DNA from: Bacteriovoracaceae bacterium UBA4573 | Lineage (GTDB): Bacteria; Bdellovibrionota; UBA1018; UBA923 | Assembly (NCBI GenBank): GCA_002387735.1 | Contig: DGKJ01000035.1 | Coordinates: 1-23,897, forward strand | DNA: 23,897 nt | Direction: 5' to 3' | Part shown: piece by piece, positions 1-9,700 of the stretch | Layout of the letters: every line of letters begins with the position of its first letter | How positions within the stretch are numbered: position 1 is the first letter of the stretch | Notes under the pieces: model-generated | What the model was told of the DNA's origin: nothing | What the model saw: only the letters and a program-made list of their open reading frames with translations | Databases searched by the model: none | Made by a program: the position numbers and the translations under genes

Positions 1-1
1 G

Positions 2-2335
2 GTGTTTCGAGGTAACAAACCCAAAAAAGCGGGTGGTAAGTGGACCATGCGCATGAAGGGGCCTGACCCGTCCAAAGGTAAGTGGTTAAACGTCGGAAAA
101 AATAGCGAGGGCGGAAGTCAGTGGCGTTTTATGGACCCCGAAACCGCAGCTAAGGTCGAAGAAGCGCAAAAAAAAGGCCTGCCACTCGACCGGGCGCTTG
201 AAGCTGCCGGAAGTAAAAAAAATGGTTGGGAATGGGAAGGCGATCAGCCCCAACACCATAATGGAGATTGGAACTTTGCCTCAGAGAAACCAAATCTCAC
301 TTGTTATAATCAAGACGGCACCAAGAGTCATAGTAAAGTGGAAACTAGTCCATCGGGTGAGCTAATTGCGTCTGAAGACAGCCAGAAGGCATTGGCCAAA
401 GTAGCTCAGATGGAAGCTCAGGCCGAGGCTGATAAACAGAAACGGAAAAAAAGTTTATTTGGGTCCGCTGAATCAGGCGAACCCGAAATCAACGAAAAAA
501 GCGGCGAGCATGGCGATGCCAAATCTAAAAACGACACAGACCCCTCTAGTGAGACCTCTGGCGCGCAAGAAGTAGCGCTTCCGAACAAAAAAAACTCCCA
601 ATTAGGGGACGGTGGCCCGAAAAAGAATGAAGCAGATTTCCGAGACTCAGCTTCTGACTCAAAAAAGGGAGACCTTCGAACTTCAAATAAGTCTGAGTCA
701 GATCAGGGTGCGGAGCTAGGAGCAACTGAGTCCAAAAAAGAGTCGGCCGGAATAAACCAAAAACTTTTTGACGCCAAAAAACAAGAAAAAGATTCACCGA
801 AAACTGGGTCAAGTGCTGCTTCAAAAACCGGTGCCATCAAAGAAAAAAACTCCGAAGCTAACGACATCGAACGTAAAAGTAGTGGTGAGGCTGGAACTAC
901 ATCGAAGGAAACCCAAACCAACGCCAAAGAAAAGACACGTTCGCCGTTTCTGCCTAAGGCTAAGACCGACGCGAGCGAGAGTGTAAATAACGATAAGTCT
1001 TCCAAAGCCGATCAAAACACCAAAAATAAAAACCGAGAAAATCCATTTTTGCCGGGCGCCAAGAAACCCGCCGGGGTGGAGGGCCCAAATGCGGAAGCCA
1101 GAAAAAAAAATCAGCAGTTGGAGTTAGCGGAGGCGAAACGCTCAGAACGGGAAGCCTTAGATTCGGAAGATGAAAAAAAAGGCGACGCTGGCGAGAGTTT
1201 GACCGGTGAGAATGCTAAGAAAAAGAGTGCATTTGCGAATGCCGGAAATCGAGATTCCAAAAAACGCCGCGATGAAGAAAGTCGGAAAGATACTTCGAGC
1301 GAAAAAAACCAAAACGGTGGAAGTTCGAGTTTCACAGATAGTTCAGAAAAGAAAGATAAACCGGGCGAGAACTCTGAACAGAAAAAAGATGAAACTGAAG
1401 GTGGCTGGAGTCATCATAAAGAAACTGGTGAGAAAAAGAAAAAATGGAGCGGGCGAGATTCGGACCAGGGTAAATTGGAACCTGATGCGTCAGATAAGTT
1501 AGTCGAGAGCGAATTGAGCGGCCAAGATATAAAGGTAAAAAGAGCTAGCGAAGAAATTTTCGAGTATCCCCACGATCACTTCGGAGTTCTCAACGGAACC
1601 TGGGAAAGAGTGGAAGACGTTGGTGGGGATTGGTTTATTTATGTAGACCCGGCTATTCGAAGTAAGAAGGATTACAATCTACACGTAGTCAAAAATTGGT
1701 GGCTCTATCGGGGTCCTGCTCGGCCAGCTTATTTGGCGCCAATAAAGATCTGGCAATTTAGAAAAGTACGACCGGAAAAATTGGACGCGTTCGAAAAACT
1801 TGAGGCTCCAATTCGCAGTTTTTTGGAAGGGCTATTGCCCGGCGCAAAAAAAGAAAAAATTAAGAGAGCTGATGAAGGTTTAGAAAAGAAACAGTTTCGG
1901 TTTGTCGCCCCAATGGGCGTCGCCATTTCTATTTCGGAATTCAGTCAAGACGCGACGATAACCCCGGAAAAGGTCGTGGAGTTTTTTTGTCAAATGGTAG
2001 GACAGTCCTTAAAAGGAGCTAGCGTGGCAGTATTTCGCAATGACGGCGGAAAACCACGATTCTTGTCCGATGCTTCTGATTTTCAGCGAATAGTGGCGGA
2101 GAAGTGTTCGGGAGAACGGCGGGTGTTTTTGGAGAAACAGGGAACCCATGCGTGTTTAGCAGTCGTAGTGTTCGATTCTCAAAAGAAAAATATTCTTGGT
2201 GGGGTGCTTGCCGAAACCCATGTCGATCAAGCAGAAGAACTCAACGAACAGTCGAACTATTTAGCGCACGCCAGTTTTGGCATTCGCGGCTGTTTAATAG
2301 ATGAAGCGCTAGTTGCGTTTAAAAAAGCGGCTTAA
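2..2335 (+). CDS. Large charged, mostly disordered protein with Trp/Gly modules and a C-terminal globular domain (5' end may lie outside window)
   Basis: The frame is open from the first bases. The GTG at base 2 could be the start, but the true start may lie upstream. Numbering from that GTG gives 777 residues. Residues 1-100 hold a Trp-rich section (W14, W28, W41, W76, W78, W90). Residues about 130-515 are dominated by Lys, Glu, Ser, Asp, Asn and Gly and look disordered. They contain scattered short motifs such as SPFLPKAK (314-321) and NPFLPGAKK (347-355). Residues 520-777 look folded: a second Trp/Gly module (GTWERV, then GGDWFIYVDP at 541-550), a basic segment, and an alpha/beta section from about 640 to 740 that resembles a GAF-like fold. 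The GAF reading is weak. There is no signal peptide or membrane segment. The protein converges on an HD-GYP gene 15 bases away, so a signalling or scaffold role is possible. I do not recognise the family. Confidence 0.8.
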   Translation: MFRGNKPKKAGGKWTMRMKGPDPSKGKWLNVGKNSEGGSQWRFMDPETAAKVEEAQKKGLPLDRALEAAGSKKNGWEWEGDQPQHHNGDWNFASEKPNLTCYNQDGTKSHSKVETSPSGELIASEDSQKALAKVAQMEAQAEADKQKRKKSLFGSAESGEPEINEKSGEHGDAKSKNDTDPSSETSGAQEVALPNKKNSQLGDGGPKKNEADFRDSASDSKKGDLRTSNKSESDQGAELGATESKKESAGINQKLFDAKKQEKDSPKTGSSAASKTGAIKEKNSEANDIERKSSGEAGTTSKETQTNAKEKTRSPFLPKAKTDASESVNNDKSSKADQNTKNKNRENPFLPGAKKPAGVEGPNAEARKKNQQLELAEAKRSEREALDSEDEKKGDAGESLTGENAKKKSAFANAGNRDSKKRRDEESRKDTSSEKNQNGGSSSFTDSSEKKDKPGENSEQKKDETEGGWSHHKETGEKKKKWSGRDSDQGKLEPDASDKLVESELSGQDIKVKRASEEIFEYPHDHFGVLNGTWERVEDVGGDWFIYVDPAIRSKKDYNLHVVKNWWLYRGPARPAYLAPIKIWQFRKVRPEKLDAFEKLEAPIRSFLEGLLPGAKKEKIKRADEGLEKKQFRFVAPMGVAISISEFSQDATITPEKVVEFFCQMVGQSLKGASVAVFRNDGGKPRFLSDASDFQRIVAEKCSGERRVFLEKQGTHACLAVVVFDSQKKNILGGVLAETHVDQAEELNEQSNYLAHASFGIRGCLIDEALVAFKKAA

Positions 2336-2350
2336 CGTGGACCCTGTGTT

Positions 2351-3616
2351 TTAGGCAGCTGGTTTGGAGTCGAGAATTTGTGCGCGTGTTTCGTCGACCA
2401 CCGAAGCGGCTTGAGCCATGAAATCTAGACCGCTACCTTTACGTATCCACAGCATAACTTTCTTAAATATATCCGGGTTAAAGTAGACCGGAAATGTAGT
2501 TTGTTTTTCGATCTTGCAAACGAGCGCGATAGAATCGTTCAGGGTATATTTTTTTCCGTCGTAGAACCCTCGATTCATGCTGTCGATCAATTCTGCCAGT
2601 CCCAGAATCTGCGCATGGTCTGAGATGTGAAAACCCTCAAGGTGCGCAGGATAGCCCGATCCATCGAATTTTTCATGATGTTGTTCAATGATCTTGCGTG
2701 CGCGCGAAGAAACGACAAATCCAAGTTCGTCGACTAGCTGAAGAGCGCGGGCCACGTGGGTTTCATATTGATTCTTCTGAGCCCCGGCGTGTTGGAGTAC
2801 TGGAACTTTGCAGACGCTTGGCGGGCATTGCGAGAGGCCAACGTCGTGAGCCAATGAAGCGGTTACGAAGTCTTGCAGTAAAGATTTGTCTTTAACCCCA
2901 ATTCCCATCGCAAAAAGCACGCTGTACACCGCCACGCTGTTGGCGTGTTCATAAGAGGCATTCGCCACTGCCTCGGCGGCGGAAGTGTTTGAGTCTTCCA
3001 GGATTTTCTTTACCATGTGTCCAGCGTGTTCCGTAGCCTTTGCCGCGTCTTCAGGAGTGCCAACTAGAAGGTCTTTAAAAATCACTTCCGGTGGAATGTC
3101 GGGTATGAACGGAATGACGTCATCCAGTGTGGGTGGCGGCAACTCTTCGGGGGGGGGTGTGTTTGAGGGGCTCGGCTCTGTACTTTTATCGACAGCGACA
3201 GGGTCGGGGACCACTTCGGGCGCTTTTGGCGACGGGGGCGGGGGCACTGGAGTGATCGACGCCGGTGGAGCGCTCGGAGCAGCGGGAGTGGGGGCTATCG
3301 TTTTTGCTTTGAGATACTCTACGTACTTGGCGTGATCTTGGTTGCGTATGTGCAGTTGTCGGATGCCCTTTTTCTTAAAACGTTCGATAAAAGTACCTTC
3401 GATCACATCGGGTGGGGCAATTAGCCGTATGACGTGTTCGTTAAGTGGAAGATAGAGGTACACCTCGAACGTCACGGGTTCGCCCGCGCGCAGGGTGTCG
3501 AGATCGAAACTAAAAAACTCCTCCGAATGGTGTTTGGCCAAAAAAACACACTCCTTCGTATGCTTGTCGGAGGAATCAAAAACGACGTTCACACATAGAA
3601 AAAAATGCCGGGCCAA
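2351..3616 (-). CDS. HD-GYP domain protein (putative cyclic di-GMP phosphodiesterase) with proline-rich linker
   Basis: The protein is 421 residues from a TTG start preceded by AAGG at five bases' spacing. Residues about 30-105 form an N-terminal beta-rich module of the kind found before HD-GYP domains (a RAGEPVTFEVYLYL stretch, then a KKKGIRQLHI stretch). Residues 106-165 are a Pro/Ala/Ser linker. Residues about 185-400 are the HD-GYP domain: H224, the HD pair H257-D258, H287, and HHEKFDGSGYP at 313-323. Family members hydrolyse cyclic di-GMP with a metal centre. Several positions deviate: the usual Lys after HD-x-G is Leu (HDVGL), and the usual ADxxDA motif is AELIDS. Activity may therefore be weak or lost; Bd1817 of Bdellovibrio is a known divergent member. 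The start is only 10-28 bases from the divergent permease start, so its promoter must lie inside the permease gene or the true start is further in. A nine-base C run codes part of the linker. Confidence 0.88.
   Translation of the reverse strand: MARHFFLCVNVVFDSSDKHTKECVFLAKHHSEEFFSFDLDTLRAGEPVTFEVYLYLPLNEHVIRLIAPPDVIEGTFIERFKKKGIRQLHIRNQDHAKYVEYLKAKTIAPTPAAPSAPPASITPVPPPPSPKAPEVVPDPVAVDKSTEPSPSNTPPPEELPPPTLDDVIPFIPDIPPEVIFKDLLVGTPEDAAKATEHAGHMVKKILEDSNTSAAEAVANASYEHANSVAVYSVLFAMGIGVKDKSLLQDFVTASLAHDVGLSQCPPSVCKVPVLQHAGAQKNQYETHVARALQLVDELGFVVSSRARKIIEQHHEKFDGSGYPAHLEGFHISDHAQILGLAELIDSMNRGFYDGKKYTLNDSIALVCKIEKQTTFPVYFNPDIFKKVMLWIRKGSGLDFMAQAASVVDETRAQILDSKPAA
3149..3157 (-). repeat. Homopolymer run of nine C (coding strand) in the HD-GYP linker
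   Basis: Nine consecutive G on the + strand are read as CCC CCC CCC on the coding strand and give Pro-Pro-Pro at residues 154-156. Runs of this length are prone to slippage. A one-base change would frameshift the gene upstream of the HD-GYP domain. Confidence 0.9.
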
Positions 3617-3644
3617 TCTTGCCTTGATGATCTATATTATCGGT

Positions 3645-5426
3645 ATGTTTCGCCAACCAAGTCGCAAATCAGAAAATCGTTGGTCGGACCTGCTCGTATT
3701 GGGGTCGGTCGCGGCACTCATTTATGCTGGCGTGACATTGGCGGCTCGCTGGACTGGCGAGGGGCAAATGGCGGTCGAAATCGACTTACATCCGAGTGCA
3801 CTTCCTAAGTACGCGCTGTTTTCGTTTTCCCGCGCTGCGATTGCTTACGCGCTCTCTCTCGCCTTCAGCCTGGTGTACGGTTACTGTGCTGCAAAGGCAC
3901 GTCGGGCCGAACGGGTTATGATACCGTTGCTCGATATTTTGCAGTCCATTCCGGTTTTGGGTTTTTTGCCAGGGCTTGTTATCGGGTTAATGGCGGTTTT
4001 TCCGAAAAGCAATGTGGGCCTCGAGCTCGCTTGCATATTAATGATCTTTAGCGGCCAGGCCTGGAACATGACCTATAGTTTTTACAGCTCAGTCAAGGCG
4101 GTACCCCAGGACCTATCCGAAGCTTGTGGTGTAATGCGATTGAGTTGGATGGAGCGCCTAAAGCGCTTAGAATTACCGTTCGCCGCGATAGGGCTGGCTT
4201 GGAACAGCTTAATGTCGATGGCCGGAGGGTGGTTTTTCTTAACCGTGTGTGAGTCGTTTCCACTGGGTGAACGAAAGTTTCAATTGCCGGGAGTAGGTTC
4301 CTACATGGCAGTTGCGATTGAACAAGGCGATCATCGTGCGATGGTGTTTGGGATCGGCGCAATGGTTGGAATTATTTTGTTCGTAGACTTTCTGATTTGG
4401 CGCCCCGTGATGGTATGGGTTCGAAAATTCCGCATGGAAGAAGTTCACGACGAAGTGGCTTCGCTTCCGTTTGTTACCGTGTTGCTTCGTGATTCGGTCC
4501 TTATTCGCAAGTTAAAACCGTTCTGGTCGCGCAAACATCCGGCAAGAGCTGGGCGTCGGCGTCGGCGAATTGCTGGGGCCGTTGGCCTAAAAGCTGCGCG
4601 CCAATCGACAGCGCCCCTAATGCCCATTCCGGTAGATAGCGGAGGAAGCGAAACATACCGTGAATCCAGCCGAGTAGGTTGGAAAATACTTTCAGAACTA
4701 GCAACTCCGCTTTTTGCATTGGGTTGTTTGTGGGCCGCTATTCAATTGTGGGAATTGGTGCGCGAGCTCACGCTGAGAGACTGGCGATTAATTTTTTCTA
4801 GTACGTTATTGACGGCGGCTCGAGTGGGGGTTGCAGTCTTGTTGGGGTCTTTGTGGACAATTCCATTTGGAATTTTGGTGGGATCGTCGCCAAAACTTCT
4901 GCGATTTTTTCAACCGATTGTTCAAGTGGTGGCTTCGTTTCCTGCGCCAATGCTTTATCCGCTTGCTCTCATGATTATGTTTAAGGCGGGTATCACCCTT
5001 CACTGGGGCTCCGCTATACTGATGATGTTGGGCGTGCAGTGGTACATTTTATTCAACGTCCTCGCCGGAGGAATGAAAATCACAAATGAACTGCGAGATG
5101 GATTGACGATTTTGTCTGCTTCAAAAAAGGTGCTCTGGAAACGACTTTATTTGCCGGCAGTGTTTCCGACTTTGGTGGTGGGTTGGTTTAATGCAGCGGG
5201 TGGTGCTTGGAACGCCAGCATCGTCGCAGAACACATTCACTATGATGGACGTCTGAACGCCGTACCGGGAATTGGTTCCATGATTAGTCGGGCGGCGGCG
5301 GCTGGAAACTTTCCACTGCTTGCTGGTAGTTTATTGGTGATGGTGGGAGCCGTACTGTTGATTAATAACACGCTGTGGCGATGGTTGAGTGATCTAGCAG
5401 AAACTAGATTCAGAATGGATCGGTAG
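3645..5426 (+). CDS. ABC transporter permease with two fused permease domains (NitT/TauT-like anion importer family)
   Basis: The protein is 593 residues from the ATG at 3645; an ATG at 3627 would add six residues, and neither has a clear ribosome binding site. Frame open to 3495 overlaps the divergent HD-GYP gene and is unlikely to be used. Two BPD_transp_1-type halves follow one another. Half one (about 15-265) has a coupling loop around SEACGVMRLSWMERLKRLELP (part, 158-178) and a PVLGFLPG segment. Half two (about 345-590) repeats the pattern: SFPAPMLYP (431-439), then a loop with LSASKKVLWKRLYLP. An Arg-rich linker (301-308) joins the halves. This duplicated layout matches the orthologous group described as the duplicated permease of an ABC anion transport system. 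The ATPase gene starts seven bases downstream, so the pair forms an inner-membrane importer core. The substrate cannot be told from sequence. Confidence 0.88.
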   Translation: MFRQPSRKSENRWSDLLVLGSVAALIYAGVTLAARWTGEGQMAVEIDLHPSALPKYALFSFSRAAIAYALSLAFSLVYGYCAAKARRAERVMIPLLDILQSIPVLGFLPGLVIGLMAVFPKSNVGLELACILMIFSGQAWNMTYSFYSSVKAVPQDLSEACGVMRLSWMERLKRLELPFAAIGLAWNSLMSMAGGWFFLTVCESFPLGERKFQLPGVGSYMAVAIEQGDHRAMVFGIGAMVGIILFVDFLIWRPVMVWVRKFRMEEVHDEVASLPFVTVLLRDSVLIRKLKPFWSRKHPARAGRRRRRIAGAVGLKAARQSTAPLMPIPVDSGGSETYRESSRVGWKILSELATPLFALGCLWAAIQLWELVRELTLRDWRLIFSSTLLTAARVGVAVLLGSLWTIPFGILVGSSPKLLRFFQPIVQVVASFPAPMLYPLALMIMFKAGITLHWGSAILMMLGVQWYILFNVLAGGMKITNELRDGLTILSASKKVLWKRLYLPAVFPTLVVGWFNAAGGAWNASIVAEHIHYDGRLNAVPGIGSMISRAAAAGNFPLLAGSLLVMVGAVLLINNTLWRWLSDLAETRFRMDR

Positions 5427-5433
5427 GGACATT

Positions 5434-6741
5434 ATGAGTGAAACCGGAAAAGCGATCATCGAGTTAAAAAATATCAGTCACACGTTTCGCATGGGCGGTG
5501 GCCAAAAGTTAAGGGTACTGCAGGATATTAACATCAGTCTTTATCAGGATGAAGTTGTGGCATTGCTCGGACCGTCGGGATCGGGCAAGTCGACGTGTTT
5601 GCGAATTCTCGCCGGATTATTGCAACCCACCCATGGTCGCGTTTTGGTAGACGGCAAAAAATTGAACGGCACCAATCCGAGAGTATCAATGGTGTTTCAG
5701 TCTTACGCTTTGCTCCCCTGGCTTACCGTTTTCGAGAACGTCGAAGTCGCTCTGGAGTCGTTGCAGTTGCCTCGAGAAGAAGTGCGCGAGCGAGTGAAAC
5801 GAGCGATCGACCTAGTAGGTCTGGAGGGGTTCGAAGAAGCATACCCAAGAGAATTGGCAGGGGGCATGAAACAACGTGTCGGCATAGCACGAGCTTTGGT
5901 GGGGGAGCGACCAGTGCTTTGTCTAGACGAACCGTTCAGCGCACTCGACGTTTTGACCGCAGAGGCGCTGCGTTCCGAAGTGTTGCGTCTTTGGCTTACT
6001 CGTAAAACCGCGACGAAAACGATGGTGCTTGTCACTCATAACATTAGCGAAGCAGCATTGCTCGCAAAGCGTATTCTGGTAATGGGGACTGGGCCGGGTC
6101 ATGTTCAGGTTTCTATAAAAAATGACCTACCGTATCCGCGTGATGAACGAAGTTCGGGGTTTAAAAGCTTAGTCATGAACATTCATGATGTGATTACCCA
6201 GTCGATTATTCCCGATACACCGGAGTGGGTGCCGCCCGCTCTGGCTGCGACAACTATTGAGACGATTCCTCCAGTGCCGCTGGTCGAAGTGATCGGCTTG
6301 ATTGAGTTTATCGCGGCACGCGGTGGGCAAGGCGACAGTTTTGCCATTGCAAATGAATTGAAAAAAGATTTTGGAAACGTACTGTTTCTCGCGAAAGCTG
6401 CTGAGCTTCTTGATTTCGTCGACACTCCAAAAAACGCCATCGTATTAACCGACTTTGGCAAGCGATTCATTCAGAGCGACGTGAACGTTCGAAAAAGAGT
6501 GCTGCACGAAGCACTCAAGGGGTTGAGACTTGCGCAACTTTTGGAACAGAAACTGAAAACTGCCGAGCAGTTTACGCTACCGATTGAAACAGTGCACGAG
6601 TACATTCGCGAATGGATGCCAAATGAAAATGCTGAAACCATTACTAACACCCTGGTTCAGTGGGGCCGGTATGGCGAACTGTTTGGCTATAACGACGATA
6701 CCAAACAGATATACCTAGATGTAGGGCAAGAAACTGCTTAA
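5434..6741 (+). CDS. ABC transporter ATP-binding protein with C-terminal AAA-associated domain
   Basis: The protein has 435 residues. A TAGGGA sequence sits just upstream of the ATG, seven bases after the permease stop. Residues 1-260 are a complete nucleotide-binding domain: Walker A GPSGSGKST (46-54), Q-loop Q89, signature LAGGMKQ (141-147, Ala where Ser is usual), Walker B VLCLDEP (161-167) and switch His202. This part resembles the nitrate/sulfonate/taurine importer ATPases. Residues about 282-430 match the pattern of the C-terminal AAA-associated domain (AAA_assoc_C), a small helical domain with a winged-helix-like look found on some ABC ATPases; its role is not established. It powers the adjacent fused permease. 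The last codon and stop overlap the convergent gene downstream: the TTAA at 6738-6741 supplies both stops. No periplasmic binding protein gene is nearby. Confidence 0.92.
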   Translation: MSETGKAIIELKNISHTFRMGGGQKLRVLQDINISLYQDEVVALLGPSGSGKSTCLRILAGLLQPTHGRVLVDGKKLNGTNPRVSMVFQSYALLPWLTVFENVEVALESLQLPREEVRERVKRAIDLVGLEGFEEAYPRELAGGMKQRVGIARALVGERPVLCLDEPFSALDVLTAEALRSEVLRLWLTRKTATKTMVLVTHNISEAALLAKRILVMGTGPGHVQVSIKNDLPYPRDERSSGFKSLVMNIHDVITQSIIPDTPEWVPPALAATTIETIPPVPLVEVIGLIEFIAARGGQGDSFAIANELKKDFGNVLFLAKAAELLDFVDTPKNAIVLTDFGKRFIQSDVNVRKRVLHEALKGLRLAQLLEQKLKTAEQFTLPIETVHEYIREWMPNENAETITNTLVQWGRYGELFGYNDDTKQIYLDVGQETA

Positions 6742-9700
6742 GGTGCGGCCTCGTCGTCGCAACCAGAAATGGTAATATCTTTAACTAGGCTGGCATTAGC
6801 GAGCTTTAAACAAAGTACTTCTGCTACCTTAGGCTGGAGTTTTCGTAGCTGCCCTAGGTCGAGCCAGCGACGAAGGCCCCCGTTGGCAAAATACCCTTGA
6901 AGCCAGCCAATAATCTTGTTGGCGAATAATTCGGGACTACTAAATTTGACTTTCTTAAATGCGCGCAGGGCATTTTGGGTGTCCGGATCTGAAGATTCGT
7001 CGTCGAAACAGAGACTATTAAGATATACAAATCCGAACTTGGTCCAATATTCAGTTTTACCCATTGCTGGCGTATTGCTCCAGAGTAAGTAAGCGCTATC
7101 GCTCAGCCTTAGTTCGGCTACTCGAAGTTTTTCTAACGCACGAATTCCGGCGGCGGAGTTCATGATTTTACGAATATCTTTTCCGATTTCGTCTTCGGCA
7201 AAATCGAGAGTCCTAGCCAACCAGTCGATCGTTACAGAAAGCCTGGCACTGCTGGTGTCGTTTAATAGTCTTCGAAGGCGTTTTAGAAATAATTTTTTTC
7301 GATGTTTCTGATCTAGATTGGAGTAAGATAATAAACTCGCAACCATAGACTGGTATTCATCATAGACGTCGTAGTCGAAGACTAATTTTTCATCGGTAGC
7401 CTGGAGAGACGCAATAGCGACGTCATCGAAGAGATCGCTGCGAAAAGAGTAATCAGTAACCATAGCCCAAGCGTAGCGGTCGTTCGCATTTTGAATGGGA
7501 AGCGTGAATGGCCTTGTTTTTAGTCGCTCGAAAGTGGACTTGGGTAGCTGATCGAATTCATTTCCGAGACAAGCGAGCAAAAATAGATCGATCGAGTTAT
7601 CTAGATATTTTTCCATTTTTTTGAATGTACTCGAATTCAAGTTTAGAGATTTTTTTTGTTTTTCCGAAATTCGATTGTGTTGAGCCGCGGACTGGAGAGT
7701 GGCCGCCAGGAACCGCCACTCACTGCCGCCCGGTTCCGCCGCCTTAAAGTCGTCTACTAAACGTGTAAGGTCATTGGCATCTGTCAGCCAACTGCCAAGC
7801 CTGAGTGCTCGTTCGAGAGTTGCGAAGCGTTGATTTTCTGGGTGGGTCAGAGTGTCGTAAAGGTCCGACCAGATGAACTTAAGACTGTTGCTGGCCCAAA
7901 GTTGGTCTAGATAAACATCGATTGCGTGTTCTTTTAGTGACCACGATCCAATGTCAGTTGTTTTGAGAATGTCTTTGAAAGCTGTGACTAGAGCCTGGTG
8001 TTCCGTTCCGGCGCGACTGCATGTGGAAATCGTCGTGTAGAGTGTAACGGCTGCTTTGGTGGCGATGGCGTGAAAGTCTGGGTTTTTACTTGCGAGTCCG
8101 TTCTGAATGAATCGATAAGCTGTGCATCCAGTTTTTTCGACGAGCTTCAAAGACCGAGGCAGACTGCTGGTCGCTTCGGCCGAGGTGTCTATAGTATGGG
8201 CTAGAAAAGTAATTTGGTCGTCGTCGGATGGTGAATTAAGAATATCTGCTCGAGATGCCCAGTAAGGGCCGACGTCTAAGATGCATGTTAACAGCAGGAC
8301 CCCGCCTATACTCTGATACCATTCGGGGTTTATTGCCGTATTAGAAGGGAGTAAGTGGTAAGAAATGTTTGAAAATTCCTGGCAGAGTTTATCGGCCTCT
8401 TTTAATGAAGGCGGGGCTCCGGTTAAGCGTTCTTTAATGTGGTTTAATTCAAAATGTTTTACCCAAAAATCGCGGTCGAAGACATAACCCGAATGGGTAA
8501 AATCGGTAGAGTAGGCCATGGCAGCGTAAATATTCATGCTGCGTGGTAGTTTACGATTCTCAATTTTCAATTCACGTAGTCGCTCGTCGCGTCGAAAGTT
8601 AAGTTTACCGAACTGACGGGTGTATCGGTGTCTCTCGATCTCTTCTTCAAGATTTAAGGGATCATCGAAAATTTTTAAACTACTACTGTTTAGGCGATTA
8701 TCGTTAAAAAATTGTTCGCAGGCAGATTGTGCATCTTTCGTCGTAGAAAAGTCCTGTTCACAGTAGAGAAAACCAGGATTATTCATTTGTCCGATTAGCG
8801 CCTCGAGTTTGGTTTTTTCCCACGAAATTTTTTTGGCCGGTTTTTCGGGTTTAGTGAGGTGAAAGAACTCGAAAAGTTTTTCCGAAAATCGAATCTTACG
8901 TTTCGATGCTATGCGTTTTTTCAGAGTACGAATTTCGGCAGAATAAAGCGTGCGTTCTAGTTGGAGCTCCTGCCGCGAACTCGATGGGTCGATTATCCCA
9001 AGATCCACCGCAAATAAATCGACCGTCGGTCCAAACGCATTTTGGAAAATGGTAGCGGAGGTAATCTGCCCGGCTTTGTGTTTTGATATTTCTTGGAGTC
9101 GGTAACTCCAAAGTGATTCGATCATGTCGGGTGGGTATCCCCGTTTTTCGAGATTATCGGAAAATGCTTTTTTTGCTATGGGGCGAGCAATCGTAAGCGG
9201 CGTGTTTGCACCAACCACGAAGACTTGACTGACGTTGGAGAGCAAGGTCGGGCAGTTGCCGGAGCATTTGCCATACAAGAGTTCGTACATTCCTGCCGTA
9301 GCGTGCCGTTCTGGCGCGTTGAGGGCATTGTGGAAACGGATATCAAAGTCGGCATCGATAACTAAAACGTCGCAAGTTGGCGCAGTAGAAATTCGTTTTT
9401 CGGAACTCAGTTGATTTTTTATATCGGTACAAAGTTTATCGAACGATCCGTATTTAAGGGAGTCAGAGTTTATCGAGATAATATTGAAGTTTAATTTCTT
9501 GAGCGCGGCCTTGATTTTGGTGGTCTCGGCGTTAGGCTTACGAAAGTTTAAAAAGCACGCACTAAAAGCGGACTGATCTTTCGTAACTTCCGTTAGTGGT
9601 TTTAGCGAAGGGGCGGGGCGTTGTTGTAGTAGAGGAGAGCCGGTAGGCGAAGGTGAGGTGTTCGAACCAGTAATGGCAAACAACGGAGTTGCGTGCAATG

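Noticed and set aside
3495..3644. Upstream extension of the permease frame
   Set aside because: It overlaps the divergent HD-GYP gene by about 120 bases, reads as charged, non-membrane sequence, and would bury the membrane-protein start at 3627 or 3645.
5595..6005. 136-codon plus-strand frame inside the ATPase gene
   Set aside because: It is an Arg-rich alternative frame through a confirmed ABC ATPase.
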